The notes under the pieces were generated by a model, which was given only the letters and a program-made list of their open reading frames with translations, did not search any database and was not told the DNA's origin. Positions 10,547 to 20,301 of a stretch of DNA of 64,000 nt are shown one piece after another. Each line of letters begins with the position of its first letter. Positions within the stretch are counted from its first letter, which is position 1. The translations under genes and the position numbers were made by a program. Source of the DNA: Gracilaria domingensis. Its lineage: Eukaryota > Rhodophyta > Florideophyceae > Gracilariales > Gracilariaceae. The stretch is taken from positions 115,289-179,288 of the forward strand of contig VCMS01000134.1 in NCBI GenBank assembly GCA_022539475.1, given 5' to 3'.

Positions 10547-12875
10547 TTGAAGGGCCATAGCCGTCGGAAGAAGAGTGATCGTCGTGGCAGTAGAATCTCA
10601 TCAAAGTGGCTCGCAGGCAAGAAAGGCTGCTACGTGTGTGGCGAAAATCATTTGGCTCGAAGCAGACACTCCCAACAAGAAATTCGAGATGCGTTTGATA
10701 AGATGAAGAGCAGTCGGCCATCCGCTTACTTCACTGCTACGGACCTCTTCAACGTAATTGAAGATGTCACAACTGAGAAACGGGATGCAGATGCTGTAAA
10801 TATCGTTTACTCAAGCGAGAGCGACGCATCAGTCACTGATGATGAGTCCGAGGAGGACGCAGCGTACATAGTACAGGATGACATGTCACTCCATGAATCT
10901 GATGAAGTGTTCTTGGCAAATGCCTCGTTCTTGCACGGCATTGGGTACCACAGAGACCGAGACGCGCCTTTGGCTACGATGGCGGAGGAATTGAACAAAG
11001 GAGAACGCGAGAACTTTCGTGGACTTTATATCGACACTTGTGCTAACCGATCATCGGTAATGTCTTACTCTCAATACAAAGCGTACTGTGAACAATTCAG
11101 CGTCGCGTGCACTATTGATCTCCACAATCTGAAGCATCTCAAGGGTCTTGGGGGCAGCAGCACATCAGTTGGAACAGCTACCATACCGGTTCCTTTCAGA
11201 GACTTGAGCCTGGTCATTGATGTGACATTTTAAATCCTGAACGACAATGTCCCCAGCCTTCTCAGCATGAAAGACATGGTGGACAATGGATTGGAAATCA
11301 GTCTGCAGAGACATGAAGTGATGTACAAGCATCTTCACCAAACTCTGACGTTCAAGAACTACTTCTTGATTCACAATTGGAGCCATGGAGACCTTTCGTA
11401 CTCGCTTTACACTGAGTCGGAACTGAGGAAGCTACATCGCTCTTTTGGTCACCCAACTGTTTAGGCCTTCACAAACGTCCTTAAGAGAGCCCGTCCTCAT
11501 GAGATGAAACCTGAAGTGAAAAAGGCGATTGACGAGCTTACACCAGCCTGCGTAACTTGCGCCGAGAATGCAAGACGCCCGAGAAGATTCAAGCTAACTA
11601 TAGGTATGGACGATCTCAGGTTCAACCATATTGTGGCAAATGATGTGATGTACATCAACCAAAAGCCGGTATTCCACGCGGTTGACGAAGCCACTCATTT
11701 TAATGCAGCTTTGTTTCTACGTCGCATGACCTCTGCCGAAGTATGGAAGGCGTTTCTCCGCTGTTGGTCACGACTGTACTTTGGACCACCCGATTTTCTG
11801 CATGTAGATCAGGGAAGTAATTTTGTTTCAAAGGAGTTCCTGGATCTCTCCGATGCGGATGGGATTACAGTTATGCCAGCCCCAGTCGAGTCCCACTCAA
11901 CTATGACACATGTGGAAAGGTATCACGGTCCTCTTCGCTCTGCATATCTCAAGCTGAGAGCCTCCCTTCCTCGAAGCGAGACCGACGCCAACTGTCTGCA
12001 AATGGCAGTTAAGTCTGTCAATGACACGATCGGTCATGAAGGCTTATGCCCAACGCTACTCGCATTCGGCGCCATACCTCGCCCAGCTCGACAAAGGCCC
12101 GCGGAGACTCAGGTCCAACGAGCAAGGGCGATTGACAGTGCGATGGACGAAGTGAGGAAAGAGCAAGCAAAGCGACACGTATCTTTCGGCCTCAAACATT
12201 TCAACGGTCCGAAAGGAAAGGAGAAGAGCCAAGAGATATTGAAGCTACCAGCCGGTGCCCCGGTACATGTTTTTCGAGAGAGCTCAAAACAATGGGAGGG
12301 TCCCTTCCCCTTTATACATATTGATGGTGAAACCGTCGTTGTTCAACTTCCCCATGGGCGGCGTATATTCCGTTCCAGTGTCGTAAAGCCAGTCTGGAAG
12401 TCACTGCTCCAGACTAGGACTACTTTTAACACTGAAGTTGCTGGAGGGGATTCAATGAAAATGAACGCAAAGGTTACAGCGAAAGAAGTAACGGCAATGT
12501 TTGGGGGGACCTTTACTGTGGAAGATTTGTCACCAGGATACGAGAACTTTTCGAATGCACGCGCAAAGGAACTTTTGGGTTTGAAGCAGCGTGGTACATC
12601 TGAAGTTGTTGATCTAGATCAAGTTTCCAGCGGGACTCGCATTTACGGGTCAAGATGGGTGGATGTCGTAAAATCGATCGAAGGAAAGGCGGTGAAAAAG
12701 TCACGATTGGTGGCCCAGAACTACAGAGATCGCGGAGCATTAGACATCGCAACGAAGTCTCCCACCGTCAGTCGACGTGGTCAGAGGATAGCTATTGCCC
12801 TTTCTGCCATGATTCCGGGACATAATTCGTACGTCCGAGACATTTCGCAACGTCTGTGTTCTGCAAAGTGGAATA
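10547..12875 (+). pseudogene. Copia pol: zinc knuckle, protease, integrase, partial RT
   Basis: One reading frame with in-frame stops at 11231 (TAA) and 11462 (TAG). In order: a knuckle CYVCGENHLARSRH (C-x2-C-x4-H-x4-H, last ligand His instead of Cys) at about 10630-10671; a protease strand YIDTCANRS at about 11030, with Cys where the usual DTG/DSG has Gly; a pre-integrase segment ending LHRSFGHPTV at about 11460; an integrase from 11504 with ACVTCAEN, NDVMYI, HVDQGSNF and the ESHS...HVERYH region, giving a DDE set; and an RT start (IYGSRWVDVVK, SRLVAQNYRDRG) ending near 12840. Both stops are single-base nonsense changes in otherwise well-preserved frame. Confidence 0.8.
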
Positions 12876-15115
12876 TCATCGGGGTGGCCAAACATGGGAC
12901 GGCTGGCAAACTTGGGACTGTATTTTACTTGAATTTATGATACTAGGTCATTCAGAGCAGTTCTACGCGCACCATATAAGCCTTACCGCTTTAACCATTC
13001 AAGTACGCGCATCGCCGCCGCCGGATTCGAAAAGCGCGCCCTTTCTTTGTTGGGAGCGCAGCTCACCAGCTCCCCATACTATCCGGCGGCACCATGGCGA
13101 CCCATCCACCGCAGTGTCGGCGTCTTGTGACTTCCGAAAGCCTGCGGCTACTCTTGCAGCTCCCGACAGAGAATGGTAGCACGTCGCGCCCCCCGGACCA
13201 CCCAGGCTTCCCTTCAAGTGGCTGTCGCTTATGTTGGAACGTCTAAGTGCTCCATTCGCAGCGCAGCAAAGCGATACAATCTCTCCAAATCCAGCGTACA
13301 CCGTGCTCTCCACAAACCTAAACAACAGCGACGGGTGGGCCGACCGCCTGCATTGATGGCAAGCGAAGAAGAGATCATCCAAGACGCCGTCTTGCACTAC
13401 TCTCGCATGGGAACGCCTTTGTCGCGAGACTGTTTCAAGGATCTGGTACAAACCTTCGTCCATTCACTGCCAAGCGAACGACAAAAGAGAATTCCGTTCA
13501 AAAACGGCATACCCGGGGATGATTTTGTTCGTTTGTTCTTCAAGCGACATCCATGTATATCGCTGAAACGTCGTGCAAGCCTTGAAAAAGCGAGAGCAAT
13601 AGCCATGTCTCCAGAAAATCTTGCCACACACTACGCTCGTCTCCAGCAAGCGTACGATGAATACAAGATTCATTCCCCGGAGCAACTGTTCAACATAGAC
13701 GAAAGCGGGTTCTCTGTGCGAACAGCGGCCCGAGCCCGATCGAAAGCGATGTTTGAGGCGAAGGGACGAAGCAATTCAACAGAACTCAATTGGAGTGGGA
13801 ATGCGCAGCATGTAACCATTATGCCGGTCGTATCAGCGGATGGAAGAGTGTGGTCTCCGGTGGTGGTGTTGCCAGGCGTACGTGCTAAGTATCGAATTCG
13901 AAATGACGGCAAGAAGGAAACCCCGCAAGACTTTCTCCCTTACAACGCCAAGACCTGTTACAGAGACCCCGCAGGTGTTGATTCGTATATATTCCTCCAA
14001 TGGGTGAAAGCTTTTGTGAGAGAAACAGCCGAGCTTCGGCAAAAGCACAAGCACATATTGCTTACCTTTGATGGATATGGGGCGCACGTGAGCCTTAAAG
14101 CATTGAAACTGATGAAAGAAAACAATATTGTCGCGATTGGACTCCCCGCATACACATCTCATCGGACGCAGGTGCTGGATTACACGGTCTTTTCTCCATT
14201 CAAGACACGCTTTCGTAACGCACTGAATGATAGAACTTTGATATCCGAAGGTAATAATCGCAATGACATCTACACTCTTTGTGAGATGTTGACAAAGAGT
14301 TACAATCAGGCGGTATCCTACAGCAACATTGTGAAAGGTTTCGAGGCATGTGGTGTTTGGGACCCCTACCGAAAGCGCAGCAACCACAGCGTTATAAAAC
14401 GGAGTGATATTACCAATATTGATGGTTATGAGTCGCACGAAACAGCATTCCAGTCTTATAATGAACTTGTGGCAGAGTACGGGGCAAGCAAAAGATTGTT
14501 AGAGGCAGACAAGGAGGTTGTTCAGAATGGTACTATTAACACAAGTAAGGGGGCATTGCTTACCGGTGGATATGTTTTGGGTCTGTTGGAGGAGAAGGAC
14601 AGAGAGAAAGAGGAAGAGCAAAAGAAAAAGGCAGAAAGAGCGATGTTGGCAGAACAGCGGCGGGCTGAAAGGGAGCGAGAGGCTGAGCGAAAGCGTCGTG
14701 AAAAAGAGGCAGCAGAACGGACTCGGTTGTTGGATCAAAGGTGGCGGGAGAACGCTGGTGTGCGGTGGAGGCAACTAAAGGAATCGCGGACCGCACGTCG
14801 TGCGCAGGCAAGGCTACGAGCTGCAAGACACTTGGAGAGCACTTAAGAACAACTGCGTTTGCGGGCAAATTATGATACTGTCTTTTCATAATTTGTCCCA
14901 ACGTTGTCCTGCCCATGGTCTCCTTAGCGGTTATCTCGCCACTCAATGAAAACATTTGTAGCAACTGAACCCTCTTATTTATAGCCGTGAAACGTTGTCA
15001 GGGCAATGGTATACCACCCTGGAGGATGCCTATGCATTTCTGGCGTGCTATGCGTCCGTAAACTACTTTTCTTCTTTAAAATATGATTTCTGTCCCATAA
15101 TTGCCTGCCCCCTGA
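12876..15115 (+). mobile_element. pogo-like (Tc1/mariner superfamily) DNA transposon
   Basis: An intact transposase is flanked by candidate inverted termini: left TCATCGGGGTGGCCAAACAT (12876-12895), right, read on the minus strand from 15115, TCAGGGGGCAGGCAATTATG; both continue with GGGAC. A TA dinucleotide borders each end (12874-12875 and 15116-15117), the duplication expected for this superfamily. The termini match imperfectly. A further inverted block resembling the left end lies at about 14862-14920, so subterminal repeats are likely. The exact ends are an inference. Confidence 0.6.
13173..14846 (+). CDS. pogo-like DDE transposase
   Basis: An uninterrupted 557-residue frame from ATG 13173. 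The N-terminal part has a helix-turn-helix of the psq type (CSIRSAAKRYNLSKSSVHRA, about residues 26-45), then a second DNA-binding region (RIPFKNGIPGDDFVRLFFKR). The catalytic core shows NIDESGF (first Asp, about residue 173), LLTFDGYGAH (second Asp, about residue 301) and HRTQVLDYTVFSPFK (third Asp), the DDE_1/pogo pattern. A charged Arg/Glu-rich coiled-coil tail of about 90 residues follows, long for the family. No stops or frame changes are visible, so this is the best-preserved transposase in the window and may still be active. It would cut and rejoin transposon ends in the nucleus. Confidence 0.88.
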   Translation: MVARRAPRTTQASLQVAVAYVGTSKCSIRSAAKRYNLSKSSVHRALHKPKQQRRVGRPPALMASEEEIIQDAVLHYSRMGTPLSRDCFKDLVQTFVHSLPSERQKRIPFKNGIPGDDFVRLFFKRHPCISLKRRASLEKARAIAMSPENLATHYARLQQAYDEYKIHSPEQLFNIDESGFSVRTAARARSKAMFEAKGRSNSTELNWSGNAQHVTIMPVVSADGRVWSPVVVLPGVRAKYRIRNDGKKETPQDFLPYNAKTCYRDPAGVDSYIFLQWVKAFVRETAELRQKHKHILLTFDGYGAHVSLKALKLMKENNIVAIGLPAYTSHRTQVLDYTVFSPFKTRFRNALNDRTLISEGNNRNDIYTLCEMLTKSYNQAVSYSNIVKGFEACGVWDPYRKRSNHSVIKRSDITNIDGYESHETAFQSYNELVAEYGASKRLLEADKEVVQNGTINTSKGALLTGGYVLGLLEEKDREKEEEQKKKAERAMLAEQRRAEREREAERKRREKEAAERTRLLDQRWRENAGVRWRQLKESRTARRAQARLRAARHLEST

Positions 15116-15455
15116 TATAGTCTGTTCGCTTTGGAAACTAAGCTAGTTTTGGGGCTTTTTGGGGCGCGCGAGGGGGTAGCAGAGGCTGGCACTCAAAAAA
15201 TTAAGAAATTTTGGAATATTAAATTCCATTTCGCGCAGTTTAGTTCTTGGGTCCCCTAGTTTTTGTAGAGGTTCTACTTCGCCGCACCACCGCATTCACT
15301 CTTTTCCGCGACCCTCTCTCAAAACTGCACTCGTGCTAGTTTGCCTTTCCGTTTTCTCCCATGTTGCAATGCCAATCGCAACTCATCCCACCTCAATCAT
15401 CCCATCACTTCTTCCCAGTCCACACCACCCCCGCTATTTTCCCATTTCTCGCCCA
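15116..15455. other. spacer between pogo-like element and coiled-coil gene
   Basis: No gene seen. The plus strand of 15280-15450 is strongly C/T-rich, a continuation of the purine/pyrimidine strand bias of the neighbouring minus-strand gene. Long plus-strand frames here (15333-15986, 15341-16234) are Pro/Ser/His-rich shadows of that bias. Confidence 0.4.
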
Positions 15456-16489
15456 TCACGCGTTCGCATCCTCTCTCTCCGTCTCCGCAAACGTCATTTT
15501 GTAGAAGTCAGGTGGACAACCCTCCCCCTTCTCGTATACCCGCCTCGCCCAAAACGGCTTCACATCCCTCCCATCCTTCTCTCCTCCTGTCCCCTCAGAA
15601 TCCCCTTCGCAGTCCGCGCTACCTCTGCCGCACTCCTAAACCCAGTCACCACCGGAGCTCAGACTCCCTCCCGCGGCACCTCCTCCACCACCTTCTTCAT
15701 CTCCTTACGCCTCTTCTTCAGACGGCTCTTCCCATCCCCAACCCCACCACCCTTTGTCTTCGGTGTCACAGGATACCCCTTCTGCACCGCCACCCTTCCC
15801 ACACTTACCTTCTCCGTCTTTCCCTCCACACCTCCTTTCACCGTCTCCTCTTCCACCAATCTTTGCCTCTTGCCCAGCTCCTTCACCTCCTTCTCCAGCA
15901 CGTCCAACCTCTCGTTCAGAACCCTGTTCCCCTCCCGCAACTCTCCAACCTCCCTTCCCGCACACTCCACTATCCCATACACATGATTTCTCATCTCCAC
16001 TCCCAGTACCGACAACGAATTCCGCAGGCTCGAAATCGCCTCAACCGAAACACCACTACCACCCCCACTCAGCACCACACCGCCCATTTCCGTTACAATC
16101 TCCACAATTCCATCGTCCAGTTGCTCCTTCATCACCAACCCCAACATCCCCACCCTCGCCTTCATCTCCCCCACAAACCGCATCTCCCTGTCACCCTCTC
16201 CGCCCCCACTCTCTATCTGGTCTCCAACCTCTAACTGACTCAGATGCACCGCACCCCTTCTCTCCATTGCGACCCCCTCCACCTCCAATTCTACACCCTT
16301 CTCCACCTCATCACCATCCCCTCTCCTCGCCTCACACTTCTTTCCTTCATCAGCCACTTCGTTCTTCTGCGACATCCGACCAGCCACCGTAATCACGTCC
16401 TCTTCCCGCTTTGGTGACTGCGTCTGCAATACCTGCCCTACCTCCATCAGCGCCAACAGCTCCTCATCCTTCACGTATCCGTTCGACAT
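15456..16489 (-). CDS. unknown coiled-coil protein, probably frameshifted near its C-terminus
   Basis: The open frame runs from ATG 16489 (MSNGYVKDEELLALMEVG) to a TGA at 15659, 276 residues. It is rich in Glu, Lys, Val and Gly. A heptad-like helix (GELREGNRVLNERLDVLEKE and onward) near residues 185-235 suggests a coiled coil, followed by a basic segment (SRLKKRRKEMKK). After the stop, protein-like sequence resumes in another frame, crosses a TAG, and runs to a TGA at 15456 (with KPFWARRVYEKGEGCPPDFY), so the ancestral protein was probably about 340 residues. The coding strand is unusually purine-rich. I recognise no family; it may belong to a mobile element. Confidence 0.45.
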
Positions 16490-16834
16490 CTTCAGAAAAA
16501 GAAGTAGTAGTTGGATCGAAGTTTCCGCTGCGATACAGTGCAATCGAGCTAAACTGTGCTGTCCACCCCCACTGTCCAACCACACGGGCTATATCCAGCA
16601 CCATGATTGTCCCTGTTTCCCTCATCCCATTTCCCGCCAAAACATCTACTGTACACCTTCGCACCTTCCACTATTTGAGCGCCACCTCTCTGTCTCCTCT
16701 TTCGCGCTCACATAATCCCCACCCACCTCGCCTCGACCGGCGATATTTTTCTCTTCCACCATAACCCCACTCGATGGTTATAGCAAAACAGGAAGATATT
16801 GCCAGTGGAGGCAAGCCAGGGACTAGTGATTGTA

Positions 16835-17070
16835 CTTAGAGTTGCTCACCCTCTGTCTCAACTGGGGGCATGTTCTTCTTCCGTCACATCCTTTGTGGGT
16901 TGTGACAAAAAAAGAATATGTCACCACTCGACACCGGATGGGTAACAATGGTAGCACGTAGAGTAGTTCATCCTCCCTCTCAGCGTCCACTGGGGATATA
17001 TTCATGTTCTCTCACATCCTTTCCCGGTTGTGATACAAGAGAAATACATCTCCAATGGAGACGGAGAATA
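16835..17070. repeat. diverged tandem duplication of about 128 bp
   Basis: Two adjacent copies about 128 bp apart share CACATCCTTT (16885 and 17013) followed by GGTTGTGA, and a preceding CCACTGGGG/CAACTGGGGG block. Each copy can pair partly with itself. No coding signal. A third, weaker resemblance lies near 16760-16800. Confidence 0.4.
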
Positions 17071-17174
17071 TAGTCGTGATAACACGTAAAGGTAACAATG
17101 TAATAAACAATAAATTTATGCTACTATCTCTAACAAACCTTTCGAAAACCAGCTATGACATGAGCTGGGTTACT

Positions 17175-17435
17175 CTAGCCAAAGATGGCAGATCCTGCAA
17201 CTGAAATGTTTGCACCGGCCTTCACTACTGCTTTCACAGTACTTAGTCCAATACCTCCATCCACCTGTATCTCTATTCTTGGGTACAACTCCCTTGCATG
17301 TCGCACCTTATCTAGAACACCCTCCATAAACGCCTGTCCTCCAAACCCTGGCTCCACCGTCATCAACAATAACATGTCTACAGCTCCTTCCTTCATAAGT
17401 GCTTCTACGACCTTTATAGAGGTATTCGGGCGCAA
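17175..17435 (-). pseudogene. rpe: C-terminal fragment of ribulose-phosphate 3-epimerase
   Basis: About 90 codons read as the C-terminal third of ribulose-5-phosphate 3-epimerase, the pentose-phosphate and Calvin-cycle enzyme that interconverts ribulose-5-P and xylulose-5-P. Family hallmarks are DMLLLMTVEPGFGGQ (the phosphate-binding and gating region), IEIQVDGGIG (with the second catalytic Asp) and SVAGSAIFG near the end. There is no N-terminal two-thirds: an in-frame TAA lies only five codons upstream of the first residues shown (GLRPNTSI). The frame stops directly after AIFG, about 20 residues earlier than usual. It is a truncated, almost certainly inactive copy, from a partial duplication or retroposition; the functional gene must be elsewhere. 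Confidence 0.8.
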
Positions 17436-17847
17436 TCCAACTCCATCCTCTTAATTATGGCAATCCAAGTGAAGCTATAGAACCCGTTCACGTCATTTCT
17501 GAAGCCAAAATGGCTCCTTTCATGCTGTATTCAAGCTCCCCGTAACTCGTACTTTACAACTACTTTACAACTCAGGTTCGAAATCAGTTTCATTCATTGC
17601 ACACTTTCTACTCTTCCACCTACCTTTCATAAAAGATCATCACACTTTGTGGCTTGTCGTCTCATACAAGCCCTATCATTCATTCAGTACAATCACATAT
17701 CATACATTTCGCTCACTTTCACAAAGTGAACCATGTTCCCGTTCTGCGCTTCCCAACCGTTTTTACTTAAGTATCACTCTTTACCCCAGCAGTTCTCCGC
17801 CCCATCTTCTATTTCTATCGTCACACAAAAACATTCGAACACTTGCA

Positions 17848-18750
17848 ATGAACTCCCAGTCCGACATGCCTCCCACTCCGCCTCCGAGTCCCAGATACTC
17901 TGACGTCCCTCAGGCCTCATCTCCCGCCCGAAGGACTCGGGCCGTTATTGTTGGAAGGGGGCGTATAGGTACCATGCTGGCGAACGAAGAAGATACGGTC
18001 ATTTCCGCACACGAATTCTGCAGCATGGCTGCTACCTCTCATCTTTCTGATGTACCGATACTAGTTTGTGGAAGAACGAACACCCTGGAGACCGTAATTG
18101 AGGCTTGCCCTTATTCGCTCAGAGAGAATCTCGTTTTCTTCCAGAACGGAGACATCATATCATTGGTTTCGAAGCTCGGTGTGGACAAATGTTCAAAATT
18201 TGTCCTATACGTTGGTGTCCCCTCAAGAAACGCAGCTCCGCAGGATGGTGTCACTCCTCAAAGTCCGGATGGTCTCACTGTCGCAACAGGAAAGTGGGCC
18301 TCCAACGTTGCAGACAGGTTTAGGTCTATGGGTCTCACTTGCGGGGTTGTCGACGAAGACACATTTCTCGTAAGCTATTATGAGAAGCTCGTGTGGCTAT
18401 CAGCGTTCAACATCGTCGGGGCCTCAAGAGGTTTCATTCCTATGGACGTAGTCGCTACGGAGTGCAGTACGGTTGTGCTCACAATAATGAAAGAGCTGTT
18501 GAAGATAGTTTCGCTTAAGACAGGTACTACTTTCAACCTGGAAGAGACCGTTGGGCGACTTCTTGCATATGGGAAAACTCTCGTTGGCTTCCCTACTTCT
18601 TTCTCCGACTTTCAGTTTAGGAACGCGTACTTCTACGACTTTTCCCGCCAAGAAAGAAACATTGTAGGCGGGGACCCCGCTCCTTTTCATACAAACTACG
18701 TCAACGTTGTTAAGGAAAAGTTATCCCCCTCCCCATTCCCCCAGCTTTGA
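17848..18750 (+). CDS. ketopantoate reductase-like (ApbA/PanE family) dehydrogenase
   Basis: The 300-residue protein starts at ATG 17848 (MNSQSDMPP); the frame is open further upstream but without ATG. After a Pro/Ser-rich leader, residues 32-44 (AVIVGRGRIGTML) form a Rossmann strand and GxGxxG dinucleotide-binding loop. A later conserved helix carries an EKLVW element, equivalent to the K-containing helix of ketopantoate reductases, and the C-terminal GFPTSFSDFQFRNAYFYD resembles the closing motif of this group in algae and plants. The family reduces 2-dehydropantoate with NADPH for pantothenate/CoA synthesis, but many distant members have other 2-oxoacid substrates, so the substrate is uncertain. 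The leader could be a targeting peptide, though it is short and poor in Arg. It is a single uninterrupted frame and probably functional. Confidence 0.7.
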   Translation: MNSQSDMPPTPPPSPRYSDVPQASSPARRTRAVIVGRGRIGTMLANEEDTVISAHEFCSMAATSHLSDVPILVCGRTNTLETVIEACPYSLRENLVFFQNGDIISLVSKLGVDKCSKFVLYVGVPSRNAAPQDGVTPQSPDGLTVATGKWASNVADRFRSMGLTCGVVDEDTFLVSYYEKLVWLSAFNIVGASRGFIPMDVVATECSTVVLTIMKELLKIVSLKTGTTFNLEETVGRLLAYGKTLVGFPTSFSDFQFRNAYFYDFSRQERNIVGGDPAPFHTNYVNVVKEKLSPSPFPQL

Positions 18751-19376
18751 GGTTAGAACACATGACTTTTCGGTGTTGTAAACCTTTTAGAGATAGTTAA
18801 ACATAAAAGTTACTTTATCGAAATGACCTGTTCCTATTACATTACTTTTACTGTTCGTCCTTCTGTGGTTCAAATATGCCCCTTTAAATCCTACATCCGT
18901 TATCACTAATACTTCGCTAAGATTTTGCTAGATAGAAAATGTTCATTCCATATCATTAAAGTGCACGATACTAGTAACGAAACAAGTACAAAAATTGTGA
19001 TATTTCTGAAGAACTAAGCGTTTGCATTACTTGGGGCACCAGTATAAAGTAGGTAAACCTTTTATGGGTTTCAACCCGTAATGGAGGTTGTTTTACTATT
19101 CTTGATTTCTAAGCTCATGTTAAAGATATTTACAGTTTTCTTTACCCACTTGAACCCGTACATATAATTTATGACTAAATCATCCTTTCTTTACTTCAAA
19201 TCGATGCAAAAACTTCTCCTCCTAGTAACTTTTTAAAACAGTACTACAATACCCGTATATGGTCGTTCTTAGACTCTTTTTATACTACGAAACACCTTGT
19301 GAACATCAATCACATCCTTCTCATTCGTATACCCACACCCATTTGCAAAACGAACCCTTTCGAAAGCTTTCAAAAA
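18751..19376. other. AT-rich intergenic region
   Basis: About 625 bp between the reductase-like gene and the first HAD gene. AT-rich and without coding signal. It must contain the 3' end of the former and the promoter of the latter. A TTTTTATACTACG at about 19275-19288, roughly 95 bp upstream of the next ATG, is a possible TATA-like element. Confidence 0.35.
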
Positions 19377-20249
19377 ATGTATAACTCAGAAGTTAGAGCC
19401 CAAGAAGTAACTCCTCAGCAGCTGGCTAACGAAATATTCGAAAATGGCTACGCCGTGATTAGTGATGTTGACGGTACTCTGAAAAGAGCTGGGGAGAACA
19501 TTCCTGCCGAAACAGTCAAATGCATGAAGTACATCAACGCACTCGTTGGTTTCGGAATTGCTACTGGGCGAGATATAGAGGATGCCGAGAGTTTCATGGA
19601 GCACCTGGGTGGCTACACTTTTGGCATCTCTGGAAACCAAGGCGCACGGGTGAGATTATCCAATGGTACCGAAATTGATCAGGATCTTGACAGGGAAGGC
19701 TACGAAAGATGTGCAGCCGAACTTGAGAGACTTGCACTCTCCTTAAATGAATCGCACGGACTTCACGAAGAGCGTCAACAAGCAGTGGTGAGCACTAGAA
19801 AAGACAGTGGACTCCCTAACTTCACGTACAATGGACTGTCGAAGTGGAAAACAGAAGTTAACTCCGGTATTTTAAAAGTGTTGACATCCTTTCCGAACCT
19901 GGTTGCGTACCCTCAAGATGAAAACTGTGACATAGGGGACATTCGTTTCACGAAAAATAGTGGGGCGCTAGCCTTGGTTGAAAACGACCCCCAGTTCGAC
20001 ACACATTTAATCGTTTCTTTCGGGAATGCTTCCAATGATGGCCCTCTATATGAAATGGCAACCCTGGCAGTTCATGTGAAGGGAGAAGACCATCCAGCAG
20101 CGGTAACATATCTTGTCGATGGGGTGGAGGACGTGCATGAGACCATCAGAAGGGTGGCAGAACTGTACGGGTACAGAAAATGCAAGTGTCAATGGTTTAG
20201 AAATGCTCTTGGAATTTGTTTCAAGTGCTACGATGCCTGTAATACTTAG
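19377..20249 (+). CDS. HAD-superfamily phosphatase (Cof/IIB-like)
   Basis: A 290-residue protein from ATG 19377 (MYNSEVRAQ). Motif I is VISDVDGTLK with nucleophile Asp30 and acid/base Asp32. Motif II is FGIATGRD. A cap domain with DSGLPNFTYN follows, and motif IV is SFGNASNDGPLYEMA, where the usual GD of GDxxND is GN. This layout is that of HAD subfamily IIB (Cof-type, sugar-phosphate and phosphoglycolate phosphatases), which hydrolyse phosphate monoesters with Mg2+. The substrate cannot be told. A Cys-rich tail (KCKCQWFRNALGICFKCYDACN) is unusual and may bind metal or be lipidated. It lies tail to tail, 52 bp from a paralogue on the other strand. Probably functional. Confidence 0.8.
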   Translation: MYNSEVRAQEVTPQQLANEIFENGYAVISDVDGTLKRAGENIPAETVKCMKYINALVGFGIATGRDIEDAESFMEHLGGYTFGISGNQGARVRLSNGTEIDQDLDREGYERCAAELERLALSLNESHGLHEERQQAVVSTRKDSGLPNFTYNGLSKWKTEVNSGILKVLTSFPNLVAYPQDENCDIGDIRFTKNSGALALVENDPQFDTHLIVSFGNASNDGPLYEMATLAVHVKGEDHPAAVTYLVDGVEDVHETIRRVAELYGYRKCKCQWFRNALGICFKCYDACNT

Positions 20250-20301
20250 CTATGATATGAGATCTCAGTAATAAAAGTGTCGTATATATCTCAATACCCT
20301 T

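Larger units (their letters stand above)
9113..12875 (+). mobile_element. decayed, 3'-truncated Ty1/Copia-type retrotransposon
   Basis: In order: gag, zinc knuckle, protease, GAG-pre-integrase segment, integrase and the start of reverse transcriptase. Integrase preceding reverse transcriptase is diagnostic of Copia elements. The coding sequence is broken by frame changes and by at least three in-frame stops. It ends abruptly at about 12875 in the first part of the reverse transcriptase, where a pogo-like transposon begins. The rest of the RT and the RNase H are not found beyond that transposon, so there was also a deletion or a 5'-only copy. Confidence 0.85.

Noticed and set aside
15333..16392. 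Plus-strand Pro/Ser/His-rich frames
   Set aside because: They are shadows of the purine-biased minus-strand coiled-coil gene; composition follows CT-rich sequence.
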